Shown one piece after another: positions 27,801 through 40,074 of a DNA stretch of 64,000 nucleotides (position 1 is the first letter of the stretch; the number at the start of each line of letters is the position of its first letter). The notes beneath the pieces are model-generated. The model was given only the letters and a program-made list of their open reading frames with translations, did no database searches and had not been told where the DNA came from. The DNA lies in assembly GCA_947172415.1 (NCBI GenBank), contig OX359200.1, positions 3,102,501 to 3,166,500 on the forward strand, written 5' to 3'. The translations under genes and the position numbers were made by a program. This DNA is from Chondrosia reniformis (lineage: Eukaryota > Porifera > Demospongiae > Chondrillida > Chondrillidae).

Positions 27801-30800
27801 TATTTGTATGTATATACTAGTTGTTTGTACTAGCTTTGTACTAGTTGTATGTTCTAGTTGTATGTACTAGTTTTATGTACTTGTTGTAGATTCTTGTACA
27901 TGTTATACTAGGTACTAGGAAGGTACTAGTTGTATGTACTAGAAACTAGTTTTATGTACTAGTTGTATGTACTAGTTTATGAACTAGTTGTATATAGTAG
28001 TTGAGTTGTATTTACAATTTTATGTACTAGTTATATGTTTGTGAACTAGTTATAAGTACTAGTTGTATGCACTAGCTGTATGTACTAGGTGTATGCACTA
28101 GATATGAATCAGTTGTATGTACAAGTTGTATGTACTAGTTGTATGCACTAGATATGAATCAGTTGTATGCACAAGTTGTATATACTAGTTTTATGCTCTA
28201 GATGTATGTATTATTTACATGTATTAGTTATATGTAGTAGTTGTGTGGACCAGTTATATGTGCTAGTTGTACCTATTGGTTGTATATTCTATTTGTATGC
28301 ACTATTTGTATGTTCTAGTTAGGTTCTAAGACTAGTTATACTATGTACTAGGGAAGTACTAGTTGTATGTGCTTAATACTAGTTGTACCCACTGGTTGTA
28401 TGATCTAATTATATGTATTAGATGTATGGACAAGTTGTGGGTAATTGTTGTATGTACTAGTTATATGTATTAGTTGTATGTACTAATTGTATGGACTTTA
28501 CCAGTTGTTTGTACTAGAACTAGTTATATTTACTAGTTTTAGGTACTAATTATATGTACTTTTTGTATGTGCAAGTAGTATATACAAGTTATGTTTGCTA
28601 GTTGTAAGTACTAGTTGAACGTCCTATGTTCTAGTTATATGCACTATTTTTATGTACTAATTATTATGTACTAGTTGCATGTACTAGTTGTATGTATCAG
28701 TTTTATGTAGTCCTTCTATGTACTAGTTCTATGTACTGGGTTATTGTACTACTTGTATGTTCTAATTGTATGAACTAGTTTTATGTACTAATTGGAAGTA
28801 CTTTCTAGAACTAGTGATATGAACTAGTGTTAGGACTAGTTGAATGTACTGGTTGTATACACTAATTGTGTATACTAGTTGTGTGCACTAGTTGTATGAA
28901 CTAGTTATATGTACTAGTTGTATGTACTAGTTGTGTTTACTAGTTGTATGTACAAGTCGTATGTACTAGTTTTATGTACTAGTAGTGTGTACTCATTGCT
29001 ACCTGTGTGTACTAGTTTTATGTACTAGTTTATATACTAGTACTAGTCATATTTACTAGATGTATGAACTAGTTGAACGTACTAGTTTTATGTGCATGTT
29101 CTGGTTATATGTTCTAGTTGTATGTACAAGTTGTATGTACTAGTTGTATGTACTCGGTGTTTGTACTAGCTATATTTTCTATACATTTTATTAACTAGTT
29201 GTATGTACTAGTACCAGTTATATTTACTAGTTGTAGGTACAAATTATATGTACTAATATAGGCTGTGTGTACTAGTTATATATATATGTGTATGGACTAT
29301 TTGTATGTACTTGTACTAGTTAGCTTGAGTACTAGTTAATCTATTTACTAAGTAGGCACTAGTAAAATATAATACTAGTTGGAGTTCTAGTTTAATGTCC
29401 TAGTTGTATGTACTATTTACATGTACTAATTTAATGTGTATGTTTCAATCATAGGTACTAGTTGTAAATACAAGTTGTATGAAGTAGTTGTTAGCCAAGT
29501 TGTATGTGCTAGTTGTATATACTATTTGTTTGTACTAGTTATATGTATTACTTGTTTGTACTTGTTATACGTACTAGTAGAATGTACTAGTAGTGTGTAC
29601 TAGTTGTAGGTACTAGTTTTATGTTATAGTTGTATGTACTAGTTGTATGCTCTAGTGGTAAGTACCAGATGCATGTACTATTTATATGGACCAGTTATAT
29701 GTGAATATACTAGTTATATGTAGTAGTTGGTGTCTACTAGTTTTATGTTATGGTTGTATGTACTAGTTGTGTGTACTAGTTGTGTGTACCACTTAAATGT
29801 ACTAGTTGTATGAACTGGGTATATGTACTTGTTATTAGTTCCATGTACTAGTTGTGGGCACTAATTTGATGTACTAGTTGTATTTACTAGTTGTATGTAC
29901 TAATTATATGTACTAGTTGTAGGTTCTGGTATTAGCAAAACTTGTTACTAAGTAGGTACTATTTGTATGTACAAATACTAGTTATATGTACTAGTTGTAG
30001 GTTCTGGTATTAGCAAAACTAGTTACTAAGTAGGTACTATTTGTATGTACAAGTACTAGTTATATTAACTAGTTATAGGTACTGGATATATGTACTAGTT
30101 GAATGTAATAGTTATATGTACTAATTGCTTATTATAATTCTATATAATAGTTGTATGTACTAGTTATGTACTAGTTGTATGAACTAGTTGTATGTAGTAG
30201 TTGTTTTAACTAGTGGCATGTACTTGTACTGGTAATATTTACTAACTGTAGGCACTAGTATTTGTACTAGTTGTACATACTAGGACTAGTTATATTTTCT
30301 AGTTGTAGGTTATAGTTGGATGTACTAGTTGAATGCAATAGTTGTATGTACTAATTATATGTACTAGTTGAATGTACTAGTTGTATGAACTAGTTATGCA
30401 CTAGTTGTGTGTACAAGTTGCATGTAATAACTGTATGTATTAGTTATGTACTAGTTGTATGTACTAGTTCTAATAACTAGTTGTAAGTACTAGGTGTATA
30501 TACTAATTGTATGTAGTAGTTGTATGTAGTAGTTGTACTTCTAGTTGTATGAACAAGTTGTATGTACTAGTACTAATTATATTCAGTAGTTGAATTAGTT
30601 GGAGGTCTAGTTTGATGTACTAGTTGTATGTACTGTTTATATGTACCAGTTATATGTGAATGTTCTAGTCATAAGTACTAATTGTAAGTACAAATTGTAA
30701 GAACTAGTTTTTACTACTAATTGTATGTGCAATTAGTATGAACTAGTTGTATATACTAGTTGTTTGTACTAGTTGTACGTACTGGTTGTATGTACTAGTT

Positions 30801-33800
30801 GTATGTACTAGGTGTATGTAGTAGTTGTATGTACTAGTTATGTACTAGTTATATGAACTAGTTTTGTGCCCTAATTGAATGTATTACTTGTATGTACTAG
30901 TTGTATGTACTATTTGTATGTCCTAGTTGTATGTACTAGGTCTATGTACTAGTTGCAAGTACTAATTATATATAATAATTGTATGTACCATTTTTATGTA
31001 CTAGTTATGTACTAGCTGTATGTACTGGCTGTATGTACTAGTAGTATTAACTAGTGGTATGTACTAGTACTGGTAATATTTACTAACTGTAGGCACTAGT
31101 TGTATGTACTAGTTGTACGTACTAGGTGTATGAACTATTTATGTGTACTAGTTGTAAGTTCTAGTAGTAGTAACACTAGATACTAAGTAGGTATTAGTTG
31201 TATGTACAAGTTCTAGTTATATTAACTATTTGTAGGTACTAGTTATATGTACTGGTTGAATGTTATAGTTGCATGTACTAATTCTATATTATAATTGTAT
31301 GTACCAGTTGTATGTACTAGTTATGTCATAGCTGTATGTACTAGTTGTATGTACTAGTAGTATTAACTTGTGGTATGTACTAGTACTGGTAATATTTACT
31401 AACTGTAGGCACTAGTTGCACTGGTTATATTTACTAGTTGTAGGTACTAGTTGTATGTAGTAGTACAAGTTATATTTACTAGTTGTAGGTACTAGTTGCA
31501 TGGACTTGTTGAATGTTATAGTTGTATGTACTAATTGTATGTACTAGTTGTATGTACTAGTTGTAAGAACTAGTTATGTACTAGTTGTAGGTAGTAGTTG
31601 TATTAACTACTTGTATGTAATAATACTGGTGATATTTACTAGTTGGATATACTAGTTGTAAGGACTAGTTGTATGTACTAGTAGAAGTTATGTTTACTAG
31701 TTGTAGGTATTAGTAGCATTTACTAGTTGTATGGAGTAGTTGTATGTTCTAATTGTATGAACTAGTTGTATGTACCACTTGTATGGACTAGTTATATACT
31801 AGGTGTATGTACTTGTTGTGTACTAGTTGTATGTCCTAGTTGTATTTACTACTTGTAAGTCCTAAGTGAATGTACTACTTGTATGTACTAGTAGTATGTA
31901 CTAGTAGTATGTACTAGTTGTATGTACTAGGTGTATGTACTAGTTATGTGTACTAGTTGTAGGCAATAGTACTAGTAATACTAGATAATAAGTAGGTATT
32001 AGTTGAATGTACAAGTACTAGTTATATTAAATATTTGTAGGTACTACTTATATGTACTAGTCGAATGTAATAGTTGCATGTACTAATTGTATATAATAGT
32101 TGTATGTACCATTTGTATGTACTAGTTATGTACTAGGTGTATGTAATAGTAGTATGTTCTAGTAGGATTAACTAGTGGAATGTACTAGTACTTGTAATAT
32201 ATACTAACTGTAGGCACTAGTTGTGTGTACTAGTTGAATGTAATAGTTGTATGAACCAGTTGTATGTAGTAGTACAAGTTATATTTACTACTTGTAGGTA
32301 TTAGTTGTATGTCCTAGTGTATGTAGTAGTTGTATGTTTAATTGTATGAACTAGTTTTATGTACTAGTTGTATGTTCTAGTTATATACTAATGTATGTAC
32401 TAGTTGTATATATGTACTAGTTGTACGTACTAGCACTGGTTATATTTACTATTTTGTAGGTATTAGTTGTATGTACTAGTTGTATGTAGTAGTTGTATGG
32501 TCTAATTGTATGAACTAGTTTTATGTACTAGTTGTATGTACTAGTTATATACCAGTTGTATGTACTAGTTGTGTGTACTAGTTGTATGTACTAATAGTTT
32601 GTACTAGTTAATTACTAGTTATATGTATAGTTTTATGTACTATTTCTGTGTACTAGTTGTAGGTACTACTTGTATATACTACTCGTATGTATTAGTTGTA
32701 TATACTAGTATATGTACTACTTGTAGATTTTACTACTAGTTATACTAGGTACTAGGTAGGTGCTAGTTGTATCTACTAACACTAGTTATGTTTACAAGTT
32801 GTACGTACTAGGTGCATGTACTTGTTGAATGTTATAGTTGCATGCACTAATTGTATGTACTAGTTGTATGTACTGGTTGTGTGTAATTGTTGTATGTACT
32901 AGTTCTATGTAGAAGTACTAGCTATATTAACTTGTTGTAGGTACTAGTTTTATGTACCAGTTGTAATACTAGTTGTATGTTCTAGTTTTATGCACTATAT
33001 AGTTGTATCTACTAGTTGTATTTACTAATTGTATGTAGTAGTTTTATGTACTACTTGTAAGAAATAGTTGTATGTATATATTAGTTGTAGGTACTAATTG
33101 TATATCCTAGTTGTATGTACTAGTTTTATGTACTAGTACTAGTTATATTTACTAGTTGTAAGTATATACTAGTTGTACGTACTCAATTGTTTGTAGTAGT
33201 TGTATGCACTAATTGCATGGACTAGTTTTATGTACTAGTTGTGTGTAATTGTTGTATGTACTAATCCTATGCACTGGTTGTATGTAAAAGTACTAGTTAT
33301 ATTAAGTAGTTGTAGGTACTAGTTATATGTACTAGTTGAATGTAATAGTTTCCTGTACTAATTGTATATAATAGTTGTATGTACCAGTTGTATGCACTAG
33401 TTATGCAGTAGTTGTGTGTACTAGTTGTATGTACTAGTAGGAATAACTAGAGGTATGTACTAGTACCAGTAATATTTACTAACTGTAGGCACTAGTTGTA
33501 TGTACTAGTTGTACATACTAGCACTGGTTATATTTACTAGTTGTAGGTACTAGTTGTATGATATAGTTGAATGTAATAGTTGTATGAACTAGTTGTATGT
33601 AGTAGTTGTATGTTCTAACTTAATGAACTAGTTTTATGTACTAGTTGTATGTACTAGTTATATACTAGTTGCAGGTATTACTTGTATGTACTAATTGTAT
33701 GTACTAGTTGTGTGTACTAGTGGTATGTAATAACTGTATGTATTAGTTATGTACTAGTTGCAGGTACTTGTTCTAATAACTTGTTGTTTGTACTAGTACT

Positions 33801-34503
33801 GGTAATATTTACTAGTTGTAGATACTAGTTTTATGCACTAGTTGTATGTACTAGTACATGGTATATTTACTAATTATAGGTATTAGTTTTATGTAGTATT
33901 TCTGTGTACTAGTTGTATGTACTAGTTTCATGTACTACTTGTATGTACTAGTTTTATGGACTAATTGTATGTACTAATTGTATGTACTATTTATAGGTGC
34001 CAGTTTTATGTGTATGTACTAGTTATATGTAGTAGTTGGGTACTAGTTATAGGTACTAGTTGTAAGTTCTAGTACTAGTAAAACTAGGTACTAAGTAGGT
34101 ACTAGTTATATGTACTAATTGCTTATACTAGTTGTATGTGCTAGTTGCGTACCAGTTGTATGTACAAGTTGTATGTGCTAGTTGGATGAACTAATTGTAT
34201 GTACTAGTACAAGTTATATTTAATAGTTATATATACTAGTTGTATGCACTAGTACCAGTTATATATATTAGTTATATTTACTAGTTGTTTGTATTGGTTG
34301 TTTGTACTAGTTGTATGCACTAGTTGTATGTATTAGATGTATGTACTTTTTATGTATTAGGTATAGTAGTTATTTGTACTAGTTATATGTACTAGTTGTA
34401 TGTAACAGTTATATGTGCTAGAAACTAGTTGTATGTATTAGTTGTATTTACTAGTTGTATGTACTAGTTTTATGTGCTATACTAGTTATATTTACTAGTT
34501 GTT
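24817..34503 (+). repeat. Satellite 1, fifth segment
   Basis: The 13-bp sat1 array. From the start to about 32530 it repeats the order of variants of 12.15-20.35 kb. After 32530 it departs from that order, so the large repeat ends here. From 32.5 to 34.5 kb the array is more irregular, with phrases such as GTTATATATATTAG, and no further copy of the chimeric module. No gene was recognised. Confidence 0.92.
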
Positions 34504-34868
34504 GGGGCGCCACAGGCGCCCCTATATTGTTTTCAGAAATTATGTTAACGTATGGCTTCCTGTTCGTAGTCTTGTATATATATATATATATATCTGTCAA
34601 AAAATGGCGGACGTTCGGCTAGCTTTCGTTTTCTAGCTTAAAATTAGCTTTCTCTTCCTTAGCGTAGAACAGTGAACGAACGAAATGGACTTAAAAACCA
34701 CCCTTACTAATACTATGTAACGTAAAGCTTGCGTAAAAACGTTTTCTACGAGATATGGCCTTGAAAAATTGACGGCCAACAAGAGTCGATCGGAAATCGG
34801 TTAACCGGATATCTATGAGAAGCAGCCAAGTAGTTCGAGTTTACTTAGGGGCGCCTTGAACTCCTTGT
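34504..34868 (-). mobile_element. Diverged minus-strand relative of the hairpin-ended element
   Basis: Read on the minus strand, this ~365-bp insert begins ACAAGGAGTTCAAGGCGCCC, continues with AAACTCGAACTACTTGGC, and ends with CATACGTTAAC..GAAAACAATATAG and a GGGGCGCC..GGCGCCCC hairpin. Order and sequence of both termini match the elements at 2521, 11722 and 24389 (there ..CTCGAACTACTTGGCC.. and ..GAAAACAATAGAGGGGGC..), while the centre differs. The 3' hairpin is perfect here (GGGGCGCC pairs with GGCGCCCC). Flanks are sat1, not satellite 2, so this is an independent insertion. No clear TA duplication is visible; the flanks read AGTTGTT and TTTTACTAG in plus orientation. Confidence 0.7.
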
Positions 34869-35165
34869 TTTTACTAGTTGTATGTACTAGTACTAGTTAT
34901 ATTTACCTGTTGTGAGTATATACTAGTTGTGTGTACTCAATTGTATGTAGTGGTTGTGTGTACAATTGTATGTACTGGTTTTATGTACTAGTTGTGTGTA
35001 ATTGTTGTATGTACTAGTTATATTTACTAGTTGTATTTACTAAACGTATTTAGTAGTTGTATATATGTTCCAGTTGTATGTACCACTTGTGTGTACTCTA
35101 TAGTTATATGTAGTAGTTGTATGTACTAGTTGTATGTACTAGTTGTATGTACTAGTTGTATGTAC
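34869..35165 (+). repeat. Satellite 1, sixth segment
   Basis: About 300 bp of 13-bp sat1 units, becoming very regular at the right end (four near-perfect TAGTTGTATGTAC copies) before breaking into unrelated sequence at about 35166. Confidence 0.92.
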
Positions 35166-35467
35166 AAACCATTAGAAACGATTAGCACACATGATTTCAG
35201 AAAAGAAGAGGCAACCATACGCAACTACAATTTACTGGATTAGATATATGCTCAATTTCTTACTATTGTGATCTGCCGTGACATGCCTAAGAGGATCCAG
35301 ACACTAATCCAAAAAGCTAAGTGTACCAGATTTTATCGAGCTAACAAATTCTGAGGCTAGAATCTGACATTGTTTTTATATATACATAAACTTATCCAAC
35401 TATAAATCTATTATCTATATATAGTCATATTATTGTACAATTATCTTATTATAATAAAATGGTTAAC
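35166..35467. other. Unassigned single-copy sequence between sat1 and the pogo-like element
   Basis: About 300 bp of AT-rich non-tandem DNA that appears nowhere else in the window. Its right part is a TATATA-rich stretch with AATAAAA near 35453. It has no open frame of note, no recognised RNA and no clear terminal repeats (only a 7-bp AACCATT inverted match between its two ends). It may be the remnant of another insertion into sat1, since sat1 resumes right after the next element. Confidence 0.6.
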
Positions 35468-36241
35468 TACAGTGGAACCTCCTATAACGGACTGCCTGAA
35501 TAGCGGAAACCTCTCTACTACAGACATTTTTCTGTGGCCCGAATAGTTGTCATAGGATTCCATACTTACGTAACCTCCGAATAACGAAATCTCTATATCC
35601 CGTATAACGAACGCTAAAGAAATGATATAGCCCCAATAAAACCTCTATGAAACGGAAAAGATGTAAAATCGTATTAAAATGAATTATATAAAGATAGATC
35701 GCACGACTCCGCGCTAACTCGGCGTCAAAGTGCCCACTAGTTAACATCCTTCCTGTGACGATCTAGACTCATTTAGTGCCGCGGCCGTCTAGCCTTGTGG
35801 ACCACACCCCTGAAAGGTTCGAAGAACTGCCAGGGGTCTGGTTCACGTTCACAAGACTAGACGCCGTCATGCCTCCTTTTTCAATTTGGCATTACTGGGA
35901 CGCGAACGAAACTAGCTATTGGATGTAGTTACCACTTTTTGTATTAACAGTAGTAAAAGTCAAACAAGTTTGGACACTATTTTTTGGCAGGATCTAATCT
36001 TCTATGGTATCTTGTTTTCTTTAGCATAACACTATATACTATATTATTGTAGTAACTGTTACAATAGTTTTGGTTTATCATTATAGCCTTTATAAACTGT
36101 CATTTTGGTTTAGTGTTAATCATATATATTCATATTTATATATTCATTGACTTCAATGAAAACCTCTGAATAGTGGAAACCTCTGTATAACATCCTTTCT
36201 TTCAGTTCCCAAAGTGTCCGTTGTAGAGAGGTTCCACTGTA
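35468..36241. mobile_element. pogo/Tigger-like non-autonomous DNA transposon (MITE)
   Basis: The element is 35470-36239 (770 bp), flanked by TA at 35468-35469 and 36240-36241. The ends are CAGTGGAACCTC on each strand. The inverted repeat extends about 25 bp with few mismatches (5' continues CTATAACGGAC, 3' on the minus strand TCTACAACGGAC). CAGTGGAACCTC-type ends with TA duplication are typical of pogo/Tigger members of the Tc1/mariner superfamily. Subterminal phrases repeat the theme (GAATAGCGGAAACCTCT near 35499, GAATAGTGGAAACCTCT near 36168). The interior lacks a DDE transposase. A 65-codon minus-strand frame (35550-35747) resembles nothing I know. The internal hairpin is listed separately. 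Confidence 0.85.
35782..35866. repeat. Long imperfect hairpin inside the pogo-like element
   Basis: The arms CGGCCGTCTAGCCTTGTGGA and, on the other strand, CGGCGTCTAGTCTTGTGAAC pair across about 85 bp. The inner part also pairs (ACCCCTG with CAGGGGT, GTTC with GAAC). It is much more GC-rich than the rest of the element. It could be a nested foldback insertion or a structured internal segment. Confidence 0.65.
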
Positions 36242-36374
36242 GTTGTATGTACTAGTTGTATGTACTAGTTGTAGTACTAGTTGTAGTACTAGTTGTATGT
36301 ATATACTAGTTGTATGTACTACTTGTATATACTACTTGTATGTACTAGTTGTATGTAGTAGTTGTGTGTTGTAT
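36242..36374 (+). repeat. Satellite 1, last remnant before satellite 2
   Basis: About 130 bp of sat1 immediately after the right TA of the pogo-like element. It includes two shortened units (TAGTTGTAGTAC). It changes to satellite 2 within about 10 bp at TATATAGCCGAACCTG. The 106-codon frame that crosses this joint is an accident of repeats. Confidence 0.88.
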
Positions 36375-39300
36375 ATAGCCGAACCTGCATTTAAGGGTCC
36401 CCGAAGCTTTACAACCTATTTCCAAGTAAAATGTCCGCCAATCTCGAAACTTTGGGCTATGAAGCGTACAGAAGACCTTGCCAATGGTAAAAATGGCCGC
36501 GGAACCCGATTAAAGGGTCCCCGAAGCTCTACGACCTATCTCCTAATTAAAAATGGCCGCTGATTTCGAAAATATGGGCTATAAAGCCGTACCGAAAACC
36601 GTTCCTAGGATAAAAATGGCCGCGGAACCCGATTAAAGGGTCCCCGAAGCTGTACGACCCCTCTCCGAGTTAAAAATGGCCGCCGATTTTGAAAATATGG
36701 ACCATGGAGCCATACTGAAGACCGTTCCTTGGATAAAAATGGCCGCCGAAGCCGATTGAAGGGTCCAAGAAGCTTTACGACCTATCTCCTAATTAAAAAT
36801 GGCCGCCAATTTTGAAAATATGGTATATGAAGCCGTACCGACGACCGTTCCTAGGATAAAAATGGCCGCTGAACCCGATTTTAAAGGGTCCCCGAAGGTC
36901 TACGACCTATCCCGAGTTAAAAATGGCCGCTGATTTCGAAAATATGGGCTATGGAGCCGTACCAAAGACCATTCCTAGGATAAAAATGGCCGCCAAACTC
37001 GATTTAAGGGTCGCCAAAGCTCTACGACCTAGCTCCGTGTTAAAAATTGCTGCCGATTTCGAAAATATGAGTTATGAAGCCGTACCGAAGACCTTTTGTA
37101 GGATAAAAATGGGCGCCGAACTCGATTAAAGGGACCCCGAATGTCTACGACCTATGAAGCCCTACGGAAGACAGTTTCTAGGATAAAAATGGCCTCCGAA
37201 TCCGAATAAAGGGTCCCCGAAGCTGTACGACCTATCCCCTAGTTAAAAATGGCCGCCGATTTTGAAAATATGGGCTATGGAGCCGTACCGAAGACCATTC
37301 CTAGGAAAAAAATGGCCTCCGAACCTGATTAAATGGTCCCTGAAGCTCTACGACCTATATCTGAGTTAAAAATGGCTGCCGATTTCGAAAATATGGTCTA
37401 TGAAGCCGTATAGAAGACCGTTGCTAGGGTAAAATGGCCGCCAAACTCGATTTAACGGTCACCAAAGCTCTACGACCTAGCTCCGTGTTAAAAAATGCCG
37501 CCGATTTCGAAAATATGAGTTATGAAGCCGTACCGAAGACATTTTGTAGGATAAAAATGGCCTCCGAATACGAATAAAGGGTCCCCGAAGCTGTACGACC
37601 TATCCCGAGTGAAAAATGGCTGCTGATTTCGAAAATATAGGCTATGAAGTCGTATCGAAGACCGTTTCTGGAATAAAAATGGCCGCCGATTCCGATTAAA
37701 TGGTCCCTGAAATTCTACAACCTATCCCCGAGTCAAAAATGGCCGCAGATTTCGAAAATATGGGCTATGAAGTCGTACCGTTTCTAGGATAAAAATGGCC
37801 ACTGAACCCGATTTTAAAGGGTCCCCGAAGGGCTACGACCTATCCCGAGTTAAAAATGGCCGCTGATTTCGAAAATATAGGCTATGAAGTCGTACCGAAG
37901 ACCGTTTCTGGAATAAAAATGGCTGCCGATTCCGATTAAATGGTCCCTGAAACTCTACAACCTATCCCGAGTCAAAAATGGCCACAGATTTCGAAAATGT
38001 GGGCTATGAAGTCGTACCGAAGACCATTTCTAGGATAAAATGGCCGCTGAATCGGAAAATTGGGTCCCCGAATCTTTACGACCTAAACCCGAGTTAAGAA
38101 TGGCCGGCGATTTCGAAATTATGGGCTATGAAGCCGTACTGAAGACCGTTTCTAGGATAAAAATGGCTGCCGAATCCGATTAAATGGTCCCAGAAGCTCT
38201 ACGATTTATTTCGGTGTTAAAAATGGCTGCTGATTTCGAAAATATGGGGTATTAAGCCGTACTGAAGACCGTTTCCAGGATTAAAATGGCCATCGAATCC
38301 AATTAACGGGTTCCCGAAGCTCTATGATCTATCTCAGAGTCGAAAATGGCCATCGATTTCGAAAATATGGGCTATGAAGCCCTAACGAAGACAGTTTCTA
38401 GGATAAAAATGGCCGCCGAAACCCATTAAAGGGTCCACGAAGCTCTACAACCTATCACTGAGTTAAAAATGGCCATGAAGCCGTAACGAAGACCGTTCCT
38501 AGGATGAAAATGGCCGCTGAATCCGAATAAATGGTCCACGAAGCTCTACAATCTATCCCCGAGTAAAAAATGGCCACCGATTTTGAAAATATCTGCTATT
38601 CAGCCTGACCGAAGACAGTTTCTAGGATAAAAATTGCTGCCGAATCCGATTAAAGGGACCCCGAAGCTCTACGACCTATCCTCGAGTCGAAAATCGCCGC
38701 CAATTTCGAAAATATGGGCTATGAAGCCGTAACGAAGACCTTTTCATGGATTAAAATGGCCGCGTAATCCGAATAAAGGGTCCCCGAAGCTCTACAACCT
38801 ATCACCGAGTTAAAAATAGCCGCCGATTTCGAAAATATGGGCTATGAAACTGTGCCGAAGACCGTTTCCAGGATAAAAATGGCCGCCGAATCGAAATGAA
38901 GGGTCCCCGAAGCTCTACGAACTATCACCGAGTTAAAAATGGCTGCCGATTTCGAAAATATGGGCTATGAAGCCGTCCCGAAAATAGTTTCCAGGATAAA
39001 AATGGCTGCCAAATCCGATTAAAGGGTCCCCGAAGCTCTACGACCTATCCCCAAGTTTAAAATGGCCCCCGAATTTGAAAATATGGACTATGAAGCCGTA
39101 AGAAAGACAGTTTCTAGGATAAAAATGGCCGCTGAATCCGATTAAAGGGTCCCCGAAGCTGTACGACCTATCCCCGAGTTAAAAATGGCCGCAAATTTCG
39201 AAAATATGGGCTATGAAGCCGTAACGAAGACCGTTTTTAGGATAAAAACGGTCGCCGAATCTGAATAAATGGTCCCCGAAGCTCAACGGTCTATCCCCGA

Positions 39301-40074
39301 GTTAAAAATGGCCGCCAATATGGAAAATATGGGTTTTTGAAGCCGTACCGAAGACCGTTTCTAGGATAAAAATGGCCGCCGAATTCAATTAAAGGATCCC
39401 CTGAAGCTCTACGACCTATACCCGAGTTAAAAATGGCCGCCAAATTTTAAAATATGGGTATTAAGGCTTACCGAAGACAGTTTCTTGGATAGAAATCGCT
39501 GCCGAATCCGATTAAAGGGACCCCGAAGCTCTACGACCTATCCTCGAGTCGAAAATGGCCGCCAATTTCGAAAATATGGGGTATGAATCCGTAAAGAAGA
39601 CCTTTCTAGGATTAAAATGGCCGCCGAATCCGATTAACGGGTTCCCGAAGCTCTACGATCTCCTTCCGAGTTAGAAATGGTCGCCGATTTTGAATATATG
39701 GGCTATGAAGCCGTACCGAAGACCTTTTCCAGGATAAAAATGGCCGCCGAATCCGAATAAAGTGTCCCCAAAGCTATACGACTAATACCCGTGTTAAAAA
39801 TGACCGCCTATTTTGAAAATATGGGCTATGAAGCCGTACCGAAGGCCGTTTCTAGGTTAAAAATGGGAGCAGAATCTGAATAAAGGGTCCCCAAAGCTCT
39901 ACGAACTATCACCGAGTCAAAAATGGCCAGCAATTTTGAAAATATGGGCTCTGAAGTCGTACCGAAGACCGTTTCAGGATTAAAATGGCCGCCGAATACG
40001 AATAAAGGATCCACGAAGCTCTACGACCTATCCCCGAGTTAAAAATGGCCGCAAATTTCGAAAATATGGGCTAT

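Noticed and set aside
35550..35747. 65-codon minus-strand frame in the pogo-like element as a transposase remnant
   Set aside because: No DDE-type or helix-turn-helix features visible, and the element is too short to hold a transposase.
35789..35830. tRNA-like A box (TAGCCTTGTGG) and B box (GGTTCGAA) in the hairpin of the pogo-like element
   Set aside because: The boxes are only about 27 bases apart, the A box has a mismatch, and the segment folds as one long hairpin rather than a cloverleaf.
1..36374. CRISPR array or telomeric repeat
   Set aside because: Units are contiguous 13-mers without spacers, and the unit is not a G-rich telomere type.
36243..36563. 106-codon frame across the sat1/sat2 joint
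   Set aside because: Low-complexity VVCTSC-type translation of sat1 joined to satellite 2; no support as a protein.
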